Below, in pieces: positions 12,430 to 23,880 of a DNA stretch of 64,000 nucleotides; within the stretch, counting starts at the first letter, position 1, and each line of letters opens with the position of its first letter. The position numbers were made by a program, and so were the translations under genes. Source of the DNA: Rattus norvegicus (Eukaryota; Chordata; Mammalia; Rodentia; Muridae); contig NC_086021.1 in the NCBI RefSeq assembly GCF_036323735.1, positions 130,641,976 through 130,705,975 of the forward strand. Direction: 5' to 3'. A model generated the notes under the pieces. That model was not told the origin of the DNA and did not search any database. It worked only from the letters and a program-made list of their open reading frames with translations.

Positions 12430-13700
12430 AACTATATTTTAAAACATTCTGAATTATTCATACATATGCATTAAACTTTGCTATTTTGTTGGTTCTGTAT
12501 TGTTTGAGATTTTCCAATTCATCTTTTACTTACTTACCTACTTGTAGCATGGTTCATTCCTTTCTATAACTTCATGATTACATTTATCTTTCCATTCAAT
12601 CCAAATGATTTCTCATGGTGGTTTCTTTAGATTTGGCCTTGAGATTAGGAATACCTTTATGTTTTATTTGTGTTTTTCTTTCCTTTTTTCAGCATATTCT
12701 CTGCTTTATTGCTAACAATATATACATACAGGTGCAGTTTCAAACTCTCGGAACTGTTCCTCTTCCAAGAAGTCAATTTTTTTGTAGTGCTTCAAATATT
12801 CAATGAAACTCTTCAACATTACTTCATGCACTGGTGGAGCAACAGAAGGTACAAGAAAGGGCAAGTGAACAGTGACACCTATAATTTAAACTGAGACAGA
12901 TACTTTTGCTGGGTATAGTAGTCTGGGTTGAAAGCACTGTCTTTTAGACACCATTAAAGTATATCATGTCAAGGCTTTGGGTTTTCAAGTTTCTGTTGAG
13001 AAATCTGCTGTTATTCTGATGTGCCCTTTATACAAGACTTGGTACTTCTCTTTTATAGCTTTCAATATGCTTTCTTTGTTCTATATACTTTGTGTTTTAA
13101 CTATATCCTGAGGTGTTCAGATTCTTTTCTATTTTGAATGTTTGATATTCTAAATGTCTTTTGCTTCTGGAAGTACAGCTCTTTTCTAATATGATTTTAT
13201 TGAAATATTTTTTGTCTTATCATGAACTCATTCTCCTATATGCCCATGACTTACAGATTTGGCATTTTCAAAGAACCCAAAAGACCTATCACAGCATATT
13301 CTACTCATTCACCTTAATTATTTTATCCTTGCCATTGTCTCAGATTTCTAGTCCATCTACCTTTCCTTCAGGCCCTGATAATGTGTCTTCTTTGTGATCC
13401 ATTCTGTTACAGAGGCATTTCACAAGGCTATTCATTTGATTTATTAAACTTTCATTTGCTGTATTTTGGGGATTTTTTAAATCTATCTCATTATTGAACT
13501 TTATAGTCACATTCTATATCGAGTTTCTTATTTAATTAAACTATGCTTTCTTGGAAATTATTTAGCAGTTTACTTGTGACATTTAAATTTTCTTTGAATA
13601 ATACTTTGAATCAGTCTTTTAATTCTTTGTCTGGACACCTATCTAATGACTCATTGGTTTTGTTTTTCAAGTTTTCTGAGATTTCTGTTGCTACTTGTAG
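12430..13700 (-). mobile_element. Ancient L1 (L1M-type) fragment, antisense
   Basis: The stretch 12,900-13,150 follows the order of an old mammalian L1 read on its minus strand: TTTTGCTGGGTATAGTAGTC, then GTTTCTGTTGAGAAATCTGC, then TCTGATGTGCCC, then the CTTTCTTTGTTCT block. It is very AT-rich and decayed. The outer limits are guesses. A short open frame at 12,670-12,894 lies within it and has no independent support. Confidence 0.5.
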
Positions 13701-14000
13701 TTATTGAGTTATAAATTATTATTTATAAAATAATCTGTATTTTTCCTGTGGGAATGTTTGCATCATTCAGCAGGGAGAAAGTGATGCTCCCAATGGGAAT
13801 GTATGACTTTTCCCTTAGCCCCTCTTTATTGTAGTCACATATGACTGTTGAATCCCACACACATTCTCTTTCTATTTAAGTTTGTGTTAAGTTTTGTCTT
13901 TAATAGGACCTCTTTAATAATTCTTAGTGATTTGATATCTTTATAGATATATTTTAAATATTCTAGCTTTTCAGACTAGTCCTTTGAAAATACTTGCCTG

Positions 14001-14089
14001 GGGGTTGGGGATTTAGCTCAGTGGTAGAGTGCTTGCCTAGCAAACACAAGGCCCTGGGTTTGGTCCTCAGCTCTGGAGGGAAAAAAAGA
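14001..14089 (+). mobile_element. ID element, sense
   Basis: The ID body begins GGGGTTGGGGATTTAGCTCA and ends in an A-rich tail. Flanking copies GAAAATACTTGCCTG (13,986-14,000) and GAAAATAGTTGCCTG (14,090-14,104) form a 15-bp target-site duplication with one mismatch. The Pol III A box TAGCTCAGTGG (14,014-14,024) is intact, but the B-box region reads GGTTTGGTCC, with the usual C of TTC changed to T, so Pol III activity is probably weakened. Confidence 0.93.
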
Positions 14090-14104
14090 GAAAATAGTTG
14101 CCTG

Positions 14105-14508
14105 ATGATGTCATTCTAATATTTAAAAAAATCCTTCAGTAAATTGCTTTATTTATGCTTTGTATATACAAGGCCTGAGAAGTTATAGAAGAAGTTTTAG
14201 TATTTGCTTTTATTTTTTTCTAGTGTTTCTTATATATTGTATTCTGTCTTCAATTTTCCCATTTGCTCTCTATTCTTCTTGTAATTTATCTGTCCAAGAA
14301 ATGTATGGTCAGGTTCTTCTGTTGTGCCAGGAAGCACTTGTGAACCCCAAAAGACTACCAAGGAGATGTTTCTGATGTAATCACATTAGGGTCTCTTATT
14401 ATAAACTCGAGTTTGGGCTTACTCACTGCCAACCCACAGGACAGGTTTGGTGAAGCAGACCTGAATTTTCATCAGGACAAGGTTCATAGGAAATGGAAGT
14501 AAGTGAGG

Positions 14509-14510
<2 letters not shown>
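14105..14510. other. Unique AT-rich DNA, no gene seen
   Basis: A short open frame at 14,160-14,375 has no recognisable feature. Confidence 0.5.

Positions 14511-14558
<48 letters not shown>
14511..14558. repeat. (GT)n microsatellite
   Basis: 24 uninterrupted GT units. Confidence 0.96.
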
Positions 14559-14559
<1 letters not shown>

Positions 14560-14770
14560 CAGCTTGGCAAGCATCTAACTGAATGTCTATTGTAAGCTGA
14601 CAGGTGGGTGTTCTGAGGCAAGACTGTATACAATCATTAATGGTCTGAAAGTACATGTGGAACAATCAGACTAATCTTTGATTAACTGTTGCTAAGAAGT
14701 AGCCAGAGGCTTTCCTGTTACTTGGGTATAGCTTGGGTTTAGTTGTGGGATAGGCTGTGTTCTCAGGTTT

Positions 14771-14835
14771 TCCTTCCTTCCTTCCTTCCCTCCCTCCCTC
14801 CCTCCCTCTTTCCTTCTTTCCTCCTTTCTTTCTTC

Positions 14836-14884
<49 letters not shown>

Positions 14885-14948
14885 TTCCTTCCTTCCTTCC
14901 TTCCTTCCTTCCTTTCTTTCTTTCTCTCTTTCTTTTTTCTTTCTTTCA
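14771..14948. repeat. (CCTT)n/(CTTT)n polypyrimidine tract
   Basis: About 178 bp contain essentially only C and T on the plus strand. CCTT, CCCT and CTTT blocks alternate in a roughly mirror-symmetric order. Long open frames on both strands here (KERKKERK- or FLSFFLSF-type) are translations of the repeat, not genes. Confidence 0.95.
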
Positions 14949-15049
14949 AGACAGAAGCTGGCTTTAAGATAGAGTAGGTTTGGCCTCTCTCTTTGATTCA
15001 TTTAGATCTAGAATCAGAAGGCACCCTTAGATTAAGTGTTTTCATTCCT

Positions 15050-15290
15050 GTCTTTCCTAAAATTTAAACATCCTATTGAGATTTCCCACCTTGGCTCCTC
15101 CTTATTCCTCCCGTTTAGCATTATTACTCTGTGACATAACATTTAATTAATTCTTTTTTGTTTATTACTTGTCTTTCCCATTAAAGTGTAAGCCTCACGA
15201 GGAAAGAGGCTTTTCTCTAGTCTGTATCTTCTGTGGCTAGCTAGCAACATTCCTGGTTAAAAAATAGTTGATAAATATTTAAGTGCTAAT
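15050..15290 (+). mobile_element. L2 LINE 3' end fossil
   Basis: 15,175-15,280 follows the L2 3' end: AAGTGTAAGCCTCACGAGGA, then the CTAGTCTGTATC block, then TTGATAAATATTTAAGTG at 15,269-15,286. The upstream 100 bp (ATTTAATTAATTC...TTACTTGTCTTTCCC) fit the preceding L2 sequence. It is diverged but in the right order. Confidence 0.6.
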
Positions 15291-15919
15291 AGTCCCTTGT
15301 CATTGGTAATAATAGTTTTGCCTGCAGTATTCTAATACTGATCCATTCATTTAATATATGGTTGAATTTGAATATAAAAACCCCTCCAGCTGGTATGGGA
15401 AGGATCCCAGTGATGCACTGATTATACACACAGAGCCGCATCTCCGTCTTCTACTCATTTTCAAGGCGGAACTGAGTTGACCTATAGCTTGCTTCAATCA
15501 CAGACTGTCATAAACCCAATTTTGTCATATTTAATTCCAGCTAATGCCAGTATATCCTGGCATAATGAAGTGATCAAATGCCCTTGCCTATGCACATTTG
15601 TCAAGGCTGAGAAACATGCACTTCCTCAGGTTCTGGCAACACTTCCTCAATCAGCATCATGTTGCTATGGCAACCTCTTCCTCCTCAGATGTTTTCCCAG
15701 AGGGATTTCTGTAGACCTATCTTGGCAGAGAACAGTGAATCCAGCATAGTTACATTAATGATAAAAATTTCACAAGTTAAAAAATTTATTTGGGGATCTC
15801 TTAAGAACAAGTCTTGGGCAAAATTGCTATACATTTTAAATTTGGGAGTCATGAAGGCTGATTCACTGCCCAAGTAGAGATAAAACACAGAAGGAAACAT
15901 CTGTGGCTTTAGAGCTTTC
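15291..15919. other. Unique DNA, no gene seen
   Basis: Overlapping short open frames on both strands (15,477-15,749; 15,685-15,993) show no recognisable protein. No repeat named. Confidence 0.45.
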
Positions 15920-16690
15920 TTTTTTAAAAAATCTTTTATTTGTTTTTGCACTTCAGATTTTATTCCCTTCTGGGTCCACTCCGACTGCTCCACTTCCCAT
16001 ACTTTCTCACCCCCAAACCTGTCTTTATGAGGATGTCCCTACTGCACCCACCCCACTAGACCTCTAAACTCCCTGGGACCTCCAGTCTCTTGAGGGTTAA
16101 GTGCATCTTCTCTGACTGAACCCAGACCCGGGAATTCTCTACTGTAAATATTAGGGGCCTCATCTCATCTGGTATATGCTGCCTGTTTGGTGATCCAGTG
16201 TCTGAGAGATCTTGAATGTCCAGGTAAATTGAGACTTCTGGTCCTTCTACAGGGTTACCCTCCTCCTCAGCCTCCTTCAACATTTCCCTAATTCAGCAGA
16301 GGGGTAGGCAGCTTCTGTTCACTGGTTGGGTGCACATATCTGCATCTGACTGACTCTTTCACCTGCTTGTTGGGTCTTTTGGAGGGCAGTCATGATAGGT
16401 CCCTTTTTGTGAGCTCCCATAGCCTCAATAATGGTGTCAGGTTTTGAGGCCTCCCCTTGAGCTGGATCCCACTTTGGGCCTGTTGCTGGACCTTCTTTTC
16501 CTCAGGCTTGTCTCCATTTCCATCCCTGCATTTCTTTCAGAGAGGAAGAATTATGAATCAGAGATTTGACTGTGGGATAGCAACCCCATTCCTCACTTGA
16601 TGCCCTGTCTTTCTTCTGGAAATGAGCTCAACAAGTTCCCTCTCCCTACTGTCAGGCATTTCATCTAAGGTTCCCCCCTTTTAGAACTTT
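15920..16690 (-). mobile_element. Old rodent L1 (Lx-type) 3' region, antisense
   Basis: The sequence starts with a T-rich block (reverse complement of an A-rich tail) and then follows a rodent L1 3' region read antisense. The clearest part is 16,525-16,640: GAGAGGAAGAATTATGAATC, then GATTTGACTGTGGGATAGCA, then TTGATGCCCTGTCTTTCTTC. The family name is from memory; orientation follows from the T-rich start. Confidence 0.55.
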
Positions 16691-16924
16691 CAAAAGTGAA
16701 GCCAGGGATATTTATAAGTGTCATGGATGTATTTCTAATCCTCCTTAAGAAAGGAAGGAATAAGACTGACTGGATCAGAACTTCTGATCATGTTTCCAAA
16801 CAGTACTGCCAAACACTTAAAGGCCAGACAGGTGAAAGGCACAGCAGAACACAAAAAATCGTGGAGATGAGGCTAAAGTAAGTATTGACTCATTTGGGTT
16901 AGTGAATTTAATGTGGTTTAATTT

Positions 16925-17065
16925 ATAATAGCACCTTTAAGGCACTCAGGCACTGCGCTAGACTTGCTTTCTATCTCCTTTAGACCTTTCTGATATTTTT
17001 GATAAGAACTGGGGGTGAAGTGGAAGAAATGAAGTCTCAGGAGGGGAGATTAATGCCAAGAGGGG
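16925..17065 (+). mobile_element. Possible MIR SINE fossil
   Basis: GGCACTCAGGCACTGCGCTA near 16,939 and the following CTTTCTATCTCCTTTAGACC block fit the MIR 3' half. Similarity fades after about 17,060. Tentative. Confidence 0.4.
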
Positions 17066-17978
17066 AGATGATTTAAGTTTTACTTTCAAGTCTGAGTTAT
17101 TGATCTCTGTGGTTTGCGTAGATAGACCAGAGAGACTTGAAACGACACACAGAACATCACAGAGTGTTGTTTTGTCCCACAAAAATGTCACTCTAGTTAA
17201 CTTTGTCAATTACAACTGATTATGGCTGGTTTATTTTAGTCACCCATCTTGTTCAAAGGTACAGATAAAAACCTCAGCCTGCCTATTCATTCCATTTCTG
17301 ATTGTTTGATATCTTTGTCCTGTGATTGATTTATAGACCTTTCCTTTTAAGTGTCACGAAGTAGAACTAACAGAAGCTGTGTCAATACACATAAACTATC
17401 TCCACTTTTAACTAAAACTTCTAGGATATGTATCCCTAAGAAGCTGATGAGCAAAAGTTTTGAAAAGTTTCTCTGAATGATATGAAGAGTAAAGAAGAGT
17501 TTCATAATGAAAATGGCTTACACCATTGACAAGCATATTCACATTATGCCAAGGAAAACATGTTCCATGACCTTGAGGAAATTTTGCCTGGTATTATACA
17601 CATACAGCATCAGTGAAGAAATTGAGAAAATAACATGATCATCAGCTTACCTGTCGGAACCATCAGTTCTCATTGGAAATTAATGTGATAAAATACAGCA
17701 TGACATATGAACATAGACTGTTTCCTTGACTTGCAGGCTTATAATTTAGGTATCTTATAACATCATATAGTTATTATTTTGGTATTGTACTACACGCAAT
17801 GTGTCTAAAGGAATTTTATTTCTCATGAAATAAAGTTAAATTCACCCCATCCATGCAATAATTAGTGTCTAAACTTAAGCCTTGATCTAGGCCAATCACA
17901 TTTCAGATTACATTTAAAAATTTATGCAAATGTGTGTGCACCCACATGCATAAACAGTATATGTATGGAGTTCAGAGG

Positions 17979-17980
<2 letters not shown>
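17066..17980. other. Unique AT-rich DNA, no gene seen
   Basis: No open frame above 85 codons and no repeat that I can name. Confidence 0.5.

Positions 17981-18066
<86 letters not shown>
17981..18066. repeat. (AC)n microsatellite
   Basis: About 42 AC units with one ATTC interruption at 18,011-18,014. Confidence 0.96.
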
Positions 18067-18068
<2 letters not shown>

Positions 18069-18830
18069 TCTAAATCTCTATATTGTGAGATTGAAAATTC
18101 AATGTGACCTTTATAAAAAATTAAAGTGCCAAACACTAAGTTTTCTACTTCTCAAATCTTGCTTTTAAGGAGGAAACACAAAATGGTTCTGGTTCAGTTA
18201 GCTACCTGGTAAAGTGAATTATGAGATCCAGGCATGATTTACTGAGTCAGAAGTGCTACTTTGAGTTCTGGAATGTTGAATGTACTCAGAAAACAACAGA
18301 GGTAATCACAAAAAACTCTATCAATCTTAAACGCTTCACTGAAAAGTATGTCTGGAGTACAGTGGTCACTACATCCTCTGTTTCAAGTTAAGAGAAGGGA
18401 GCTCCTGGAGTTCTCCCAGTGACTGATTTCCCAAGATTAACAGGCAAAATGAACCCATGGCCAACAGTGCTTCAACAAAAGTAGAAACCTGGATCACATG
18501 TTCCAGGTTACTTACTGTTGTGGTGGGTGTCTGAGGTTTGAAAGTATCTCTTGTTTGAAATTCATCCAATGAATTTATTGACATGGGGAAAGCTTAAAAG
18601 GATCCCTTTCGTTGAATCAGACTGATCAACCTACATCCCTATGTTTATGAATGTCCTTGTTTACAGCAGTTAAATAGAATTTTTGTGGGGAGAGCAAACT
18701 TCTACCCTATGATTTTAATTTCTTAAAATGTCATATAGTAACATGTTCCCATAGAAGGAAGCAATTCTGATTATCAATATGTCAATGGCCTTTTCTGACT
18801 TGTTTTCTAGAACTTTCATTGATTGATTAA
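18067..18830. other. Unique DNA, no gene seen
   Basis: A minus-strand open frame at 18,369-18,584 has no recognisable domain. No repeat named. Confidence 0.5.
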
Positions 18831-18834
18831 CTGA

Positions 18835-19035
18835 TTGACTGATTCAACTGGGGGTTGAATGAAGGACTCATATAAGGAGAAGAAATGTGTTGTGTTATTG
18901 AGCTGTATCACCAGGCCTCATTTTTATTTTCACAAAGTTGCCTAGGTTGTTATTGAACTTGCAGTCTATCTTCTTCAGCCTCCTAAGTGGGAGTTGTGAT
19001 TACTGCCGTGCTTTTTTTTTCAGGCCTGGGGTCCC
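18835..19035 (-). mobile_element. B4-type SINE fossil, antisense
   Basis: The left half (18,848-18,920) resembles an antisense ID body: CTGGGGGTTGAATGAAGGAC, then GAGCTGTATCACCAGGCCT. The right half (18,940-19,020) resembles antisense B1: TTGCCTAGGTTGTTATTGAA, then CAGCCTCCTAAGTGGGAGTT. B4 elements join B1-like and ID-like parts in this order. Diverged. Confidence 0.6.
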
Positions 19036-19822
19036 ACTTACTGTATATAATCAGTGTCTTGCTTATGCATAACATGTCCTATATGTCTTTGTTATCAATG
19101 TGCATCTTATTCATTTGATGTGAACTATATAAGAGGGATCTCTTTGCCTTTGTTGCTGTATATTTTGAGATTGTACAAGATAAACAGACATTTCACTGAC
19201 TGGATAATAAGACAAATTCTTGTGCATAGGCTTCAGGGTTGTAATAATTTACATGGGAACATAAAACCCATAAATAAATCAATACTTTATATAGAATATA
19301 CCAGAGAAACCAGGTATCCCAGTTTCCCACAAGCATATTTCAAGGAATGATCAGTTGACTAAGAAGTACATAGTAACAGTGTCTCTTTTATATGTAGGAG
19401 GCCCTTAGAGTACATCATTTGAAAAATATCCATCTGAATTATTGAACCTTTCTCATGTATAGGTGACAGAAAACCCACCTCAAGCTGTGTTTTAACAAGA
19501 GGAGTGTAAATCTATCACCAGTAATAGGTGTAGTTATTGTTCATATTTAAAACACATATATTAGATCAAAAAATACTCTTTAATGAAGACATCTCAGAAT
19601 AAAGATGTATAAACTTAAAATAAGTCTCTTAATCAAGTTGAGACTCAAAGGACCATTCTACAGGGAGATCCAGGATTAAATCATCCTTTGCTGTCTACTC
19701 CTAGGGAACTAAGGGGAGATTACCTGTACTGAAGAGAGCTAGGAGGTACAAAGTGTGGCATTGGCTGGCCCTCAAGTGAACTTACTGTCTTTAATTTGAC
19801 TCATTTTGGTAGCCCAAGTCAT

Positions 19823-19866
19823 AAAGCTTAGTGAAAGTAATTCTAAAGCTTAGTGAAAGTAATTCT
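19823..19866. repeat. Perfect 22-bp tandem duplication
   Basis: The unit AAAGCTTAGTGAAAGTAATT followed by CT occurs twice head to tail (19,823-19,844 and 19,845-19,866) with no mismatch, and the next three bases (AAA) restart the unit. The lack of divergence points to a recent replication-slippage event. Confidence 0.95.
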
Positions 19867-20544
19867 AAATCTTTGGGTAGATATAATCTTATCCTTGGCT
19901 CTGAGAATTGGCTTTATAAAATAGTCATTAAGACAATAGACATTGAAACAATGATAAAATATCTTGTAGTTTTCTTGGAAAATATAGATGCCCCTAATTG
20001 CAAAATGGAGAAACCATATTGAGATATTTAATAGAAGCAGAAGCAGACACCAAGAATTTGATAAATTCACAAGGAAACTCTGGAAAGGTGTGTGAAAGCA
20101 CACATCTTAATAGCCACATCTGAAAGGTGAGTTGACCTACCTTCATATGATCATTGTGCTTGACTGTTGGCTGGTGGGTTCTCCAGTGTGCTCATCATGA
20201 ACTTGTGATACTTCTACGTTTTCATGTACATAGGCAACAGGGATAATCACAGTTCTGAAAAAAAAAGAGTTCTGATGTACAGAGGACGGGATACAGCAGC
20301 TACAAGTCAGTGAAAGCAGACTGGAAAGTACAAGACATATTAGGAGGCACAGACAATGATGTGCAAGATCAATACCAGAAACAGATCCACAAGGAGTAAT
20401 GATACTGCCATTATTACACACTGATTACCAAACACTAATCTAAGTAAAAGTTTGAAAATTTGAAGATGGGAAGAGGAAAATTTGAAAAAAGATAAATGTT
20501 TGTAAATAAATACAATTTCAGGAAAGAAATATGGTAGCCAATTT

Positions 20545-20943
20545 TTGAAGAAAAAAAAACAAGTACTAGACTTTATTTCAAAGCAATCAATTAAAAAAGA
20601 AAACAGTGGCAGATGGGACCCTACTGATATGGACACTCCTGGGGTTCCAAAGGAGGTTAGCAAAACTTTCATGAAGATTTCTTTTGCTCCTTCCCCAAGC
20701 AGCACCAACAACACTTGGAAACAACCCGAGTCCAGGACCAGCAGACCCAAGGCCGTGCAAACCTCTGCAAGAGTGTTTAGAGATGAAGAATATCAGGGTC
20801 TACTTATTTTCTCTGGTAGGAATATTACTACGATATACATTGCCTTAAGATCTCATTCTTATAATGTCTTCACTTTAGTGTTTTGTGTTCATTTTCCAGA
20901 CCACAGCAAAGGTATGGAGCAAAACTCAGATGTGGGAGTTTGA
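20545..20943 (+). other. 132-codon open frame of unknown status
   Basis: The first third is Lys-rich because of an A-rich run. The middle (about residues 22-75) is richer in Pro, Ser and Thr and more GC-rich than its surroundings. I recognise no domain. An overlapping minus-strand frame (20,340-20,750) is equally open, which argues against coding. No promoter, splice or poly(A) context is visible. It could be chance, or a remnant of an exon or retrocopy. Confidence 0.15.
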
Positions 20944-21180
20944 AGAAGAATCTGAGTTGTTGAAAAATCCTGATTTCACATAAGGAGAGTGGGTGGATGG
21001 GGGAGACCACAGTGACTCTTCCCAATGAAATACAATGATTCCTTTAAGTTTTGAATTTGTATTTTGGAAGGTGTACTGACTCCTTGCAATGTAAGGCTAT
21101 GAGTAATGTTCTGTACTTTGGGTGGGAGAAAAAGGAAAACAAGGATTTCTTGTTCTATTTGTGTACTTAAAAAAGAACAC

Positions 21181-21194
21181 ATGTTTGCTAGATG

Positions 21195-21238
<44 letters not shown>

Positions 21239-21264
21239 CATACTCACTAGCATCTAGCAAACAT
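21181..21264. repeat. Perfect inverted repeat flanking a (TG)n tract
   Basis: The arm ATGTTTGCTAGATGCTAGTG at 21,181-21,200 is exactly reverse-complemented at 21,245-21,264. The 44-bp loop is mostly a TG run (21,199-21,235) followed by TCCCCATACT. The 20-bp arms could extrude as a hairpin. Confidence 0.95.
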
Positions 21265-23388
21265 ATGCTTTGAGTTCACGTGCACAGGAAGATGATTCAT
21301 GGAGCCTATTAGACATCAGTTTAGTGAGCTCCAAGGTCAGTAAGACAGTGTCCCCCAAATAAAGAACAGTAGAAAAAGATACCTCAGGCTTCTACATGCC
21401 CAGGCGCACATGCACATATACTTTCACATGGACTGCTTTAAAGACCAGACTTTCTGGTTGAATACAAATGCATACAGATGGGAGGACACAAATGATGTCT
21501 AATAATGAGACCTTTAGGCAAAGATGAAACATTGGATACTATTTCTTCTGCTGGCATTGAAGAGCAAAACTGCTGTGATGTGAAGCAAGCAACATGGCCA
21601 AGGCTTACAAGAGCCTCCAAGGGCTGGAGTGGTGTAAACAACTAGCAAGATAAAACAAACCGGATAGGCAAGCGCACAAATAAGACTGAAGTCTCAGTCA
21701 TAGCCATTGAGAGACGAACTCAGAAGAACCTCCACTTCAGCATCAAGATGAGGGATGTCTCCAGCTGACACCTTGATTCCTACCTCATTGCCCCTAAAGA
21801 GAAGAAGGACTCAGCTAAAACATGCTAGGACCCTGACCCACGCACCCTGTGAGATGGTTTCATGCTCTTTCAAGTAGCTTAGTCAGTTAGACTTTGTTCT
21901 ACTGCCGCAGAATGTCAATGTATGAGCAAACATTCACTGCGTGGGATCTGAACTCCAGAGTGACTACAGTGGAATAAACCTTAGAAGTATGAGGTGCTAC
22001 ATGCTGGTCAGTGAACTGATGAGGAAGATGGGAGGAAGATGAACACAAGTCGCACGCACTTCTCTCTGAGTGGTCTATTCTGATTTTATGTGTATCTCTC
22101 CTAAAGCAGCTACCATGGCCAAGGTTGAACACCCTTAGTTTGGCTTGGTTTGTTAGTTCTGAGCTACTTCGCAGTAAACTACCTTGGTAATGAATCATAT
22201 AACACTTAGGTCATTTCTTTCTTTTTGTCCTCCCTGCCTTGGTCTTGAACACTGAAAGAGAATATTATAAGATTGGAAACCATCTTCCAAGTTCTGCTCT
22301 CTGAAGACACTGGGCTAAGTCAGTCTTGTGACTAGTAGTATATACAAATGTGTCCAAGTCTACTTGCCAAAGCATGTATTGATTTCAGCATACCTTATTT
22401 CATTAGTAGGTAATTGAATTCAAAATGTGGAAAGTATCTTCACAATAGAGTCAGCAAGTAATTTCTTCTCTAATGACCACTTAGGAGGACATGGACAAGG
22501 AGTTTCAGATTATCTTGTTCTTTAAAACAGAGTTGATCTAACTACTAGAAGGACCATTTGTTTTTCCCTTTTTCAATGTGTTTAATTAACCACATCTGCA
22601 CTTGGGAGTAAGGGACTCTAGAGTGTAAGAGACTCCCAATTCCTGTAACATTCTTTACTTAAGCACATCTCGAGGCAATAAAATCCCAAAAGTTTTACCT
22701 GCTCCTTCCACAGTGAACACAGAAATTCAGGCCTATACCCCCTCCTTTTTTCTTTTTAAGAATTGTCAATCTATTTCCTAAACTTGGAATTTTGCCTTGA
22801 ACTGCTTCTGCAGTGCTGCTTTTGTTGATCAGTGTTCAATGAGCCTGAGGCAGAGTTTGAGGCAAATAAACAGAAACAATGCCCAAGTGCATTTTAAACT
22901 CCAGGTTCTGTTGCTGAGTGAAAACATTCCTTTCAGATTGGTTAACACGTTCAGTGCATGAAGGCCTAATGGGGTGGGCATCATGCTGAGCAGTATTAAC
23001 AATAAAACCCTGAGAGTAGGCTGACCTTCACTGCCAATATATTGTCTACTTAGGAATTTGAGTCTAAGAAATTTGTTGGCTACGCCTATAGAATGAAGAC
23101 ACTGCTTGGAGAGATTATCATTGAGGATTCTATTCCAGAATCTTTTGGGAGGTCTGTGACAGGTTGTCTGTACTTCCTCCTAAGAACCCGAGAGGGCCCT
23201 TTGGCAGTCATAGTCATACGCTCAGTGGCCCCCACATCACAAGGGACTGAGAACTGTGTTCCTGATGGGAGCTGGACAAACATTCTTTTTCAGGAATCTG
23301 TATTTGAGATGGAGACTATGATTTAGGATTTATCTCTTGACTGAGAAAATATAGATATGAAATTGTATGTGGATATATGAGTGTGCAT
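21265..23388. other. Unique DNA, no gene seen
   Basis: Open frames at 21,438-21,641 (-), 21,899-22,198 (-) and 23,093-23,326 (+) have no recognisable domain. The last has an equally open antisense frame over the same bases. Confidence 0.45.
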
Positions 23389-23443
23389 GTGTGTGTGTGT
23401 GTGTGTGTGTGTGTCTGTCTGTCTGTCTATCTGTCTGTCTGTG
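23389..23443. repeat. (TG)n(TCTG)n microsatellite
   Basis: TG units run from 23,389, changing to TCTG/TCTA units at about 23,414. Confidence 0.93.
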
Positions 23444-23486
23444 ATCATCCTGCTATGTAGAAAGAGAATCTAAGAAAAGCATCTGG

Positions 23487-23783
23487 TTGGCTGTGAGCTC
23501 TGCCTCTGTGTTTGTAAAGCTCTGGCAGAGCCTCTTAGGCTCCTGCATATATAGCAGAGGATGGCCTTATTGGACATGAATGGGAGGAGAGGCCCTTGGT
23601 TCTGTCAAGGCCCAATGCCCCAGTGTAGGGGAATGTCAGAGCAGGAAGGTGGGAGGGAGTGGATAGGTGGGTAAGGGAACAGCCTCATAGAAGCAGGGGG
23701 AGGGTGGGATAACAGGTTTCTGGAGGGGAAACTGGGAAATGGGATAACATTTAAAATGTAAATAAAAATGCAACAAAAAGAAA
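23487..23783 (+). mobile_element. Old L1 (Lx-type) 3' end, 5'-truncated
   Basis: The 3' UTR is read in sense: GCTCTGGCAGAGCCTCTTAG (23,519-23,538), the block with AGCAGAGGATGGCCTTATTG, CCCCAGTGTAGGGGAATGTC, a G-rich segment, then AAATGTAAATAAAAATG and an A-rich tail. The flanks GAAAAGCATCTGG (23,474-23,486) and GAAAGCCATCTGG (23,784-23,796) form a 13-bp target-site duplication with two mismatches. The degree of decay is in line with an older insertion. Confidence 0.85.
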
Positions 23784-23797
23784 GAAAGCCATCTGGA

Positions 23798-23801
23798 GTG
23801 T

Positions 23802-23838
<37 letters not shown>

Positions 23839-23880
23839 TCTGTGTGTGTCTGTGTGTGTGTATGTATGTGCATATGCATG
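23798..23880. repeat. (TG)n microsatellite, interrupted
   Basis: TG units with TATG and TCTG interruptions directly follow the L1 tail and its target-site duplication. Confidence 0.93.

Larger units (their letters stand above)
19036..21180. other. Mostly unique DNA, no gene supported
   Basis: Contains the 22-bp tandem duplication at 19,823-19,866 and the 132-codon open frame at 20,545-20,943, both listed separately. No repeat named elsewhere. Confidence 0.45.

Noticed and set aside
14666..15001. Lys/Glu/Arg-rich and Phe/Leu/Ser-rich proteins
   Set aside because: Translations of the CCTT/CTTT tract; a three-base reading of a tetranucleotide array stays open by chance.
17932..18168. Thr-His repeat protein
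   Set aside because: Translation of the (CA)n array. The same applies to 14,423-14,665, 23,636-23,980, 29,517-29,821 and 58,456-58,665.
23086..23326. Overlapping sense and antisense frames as a small gene
   Set aside because: No domain, no conservation evidence and both strands open over the same bases.
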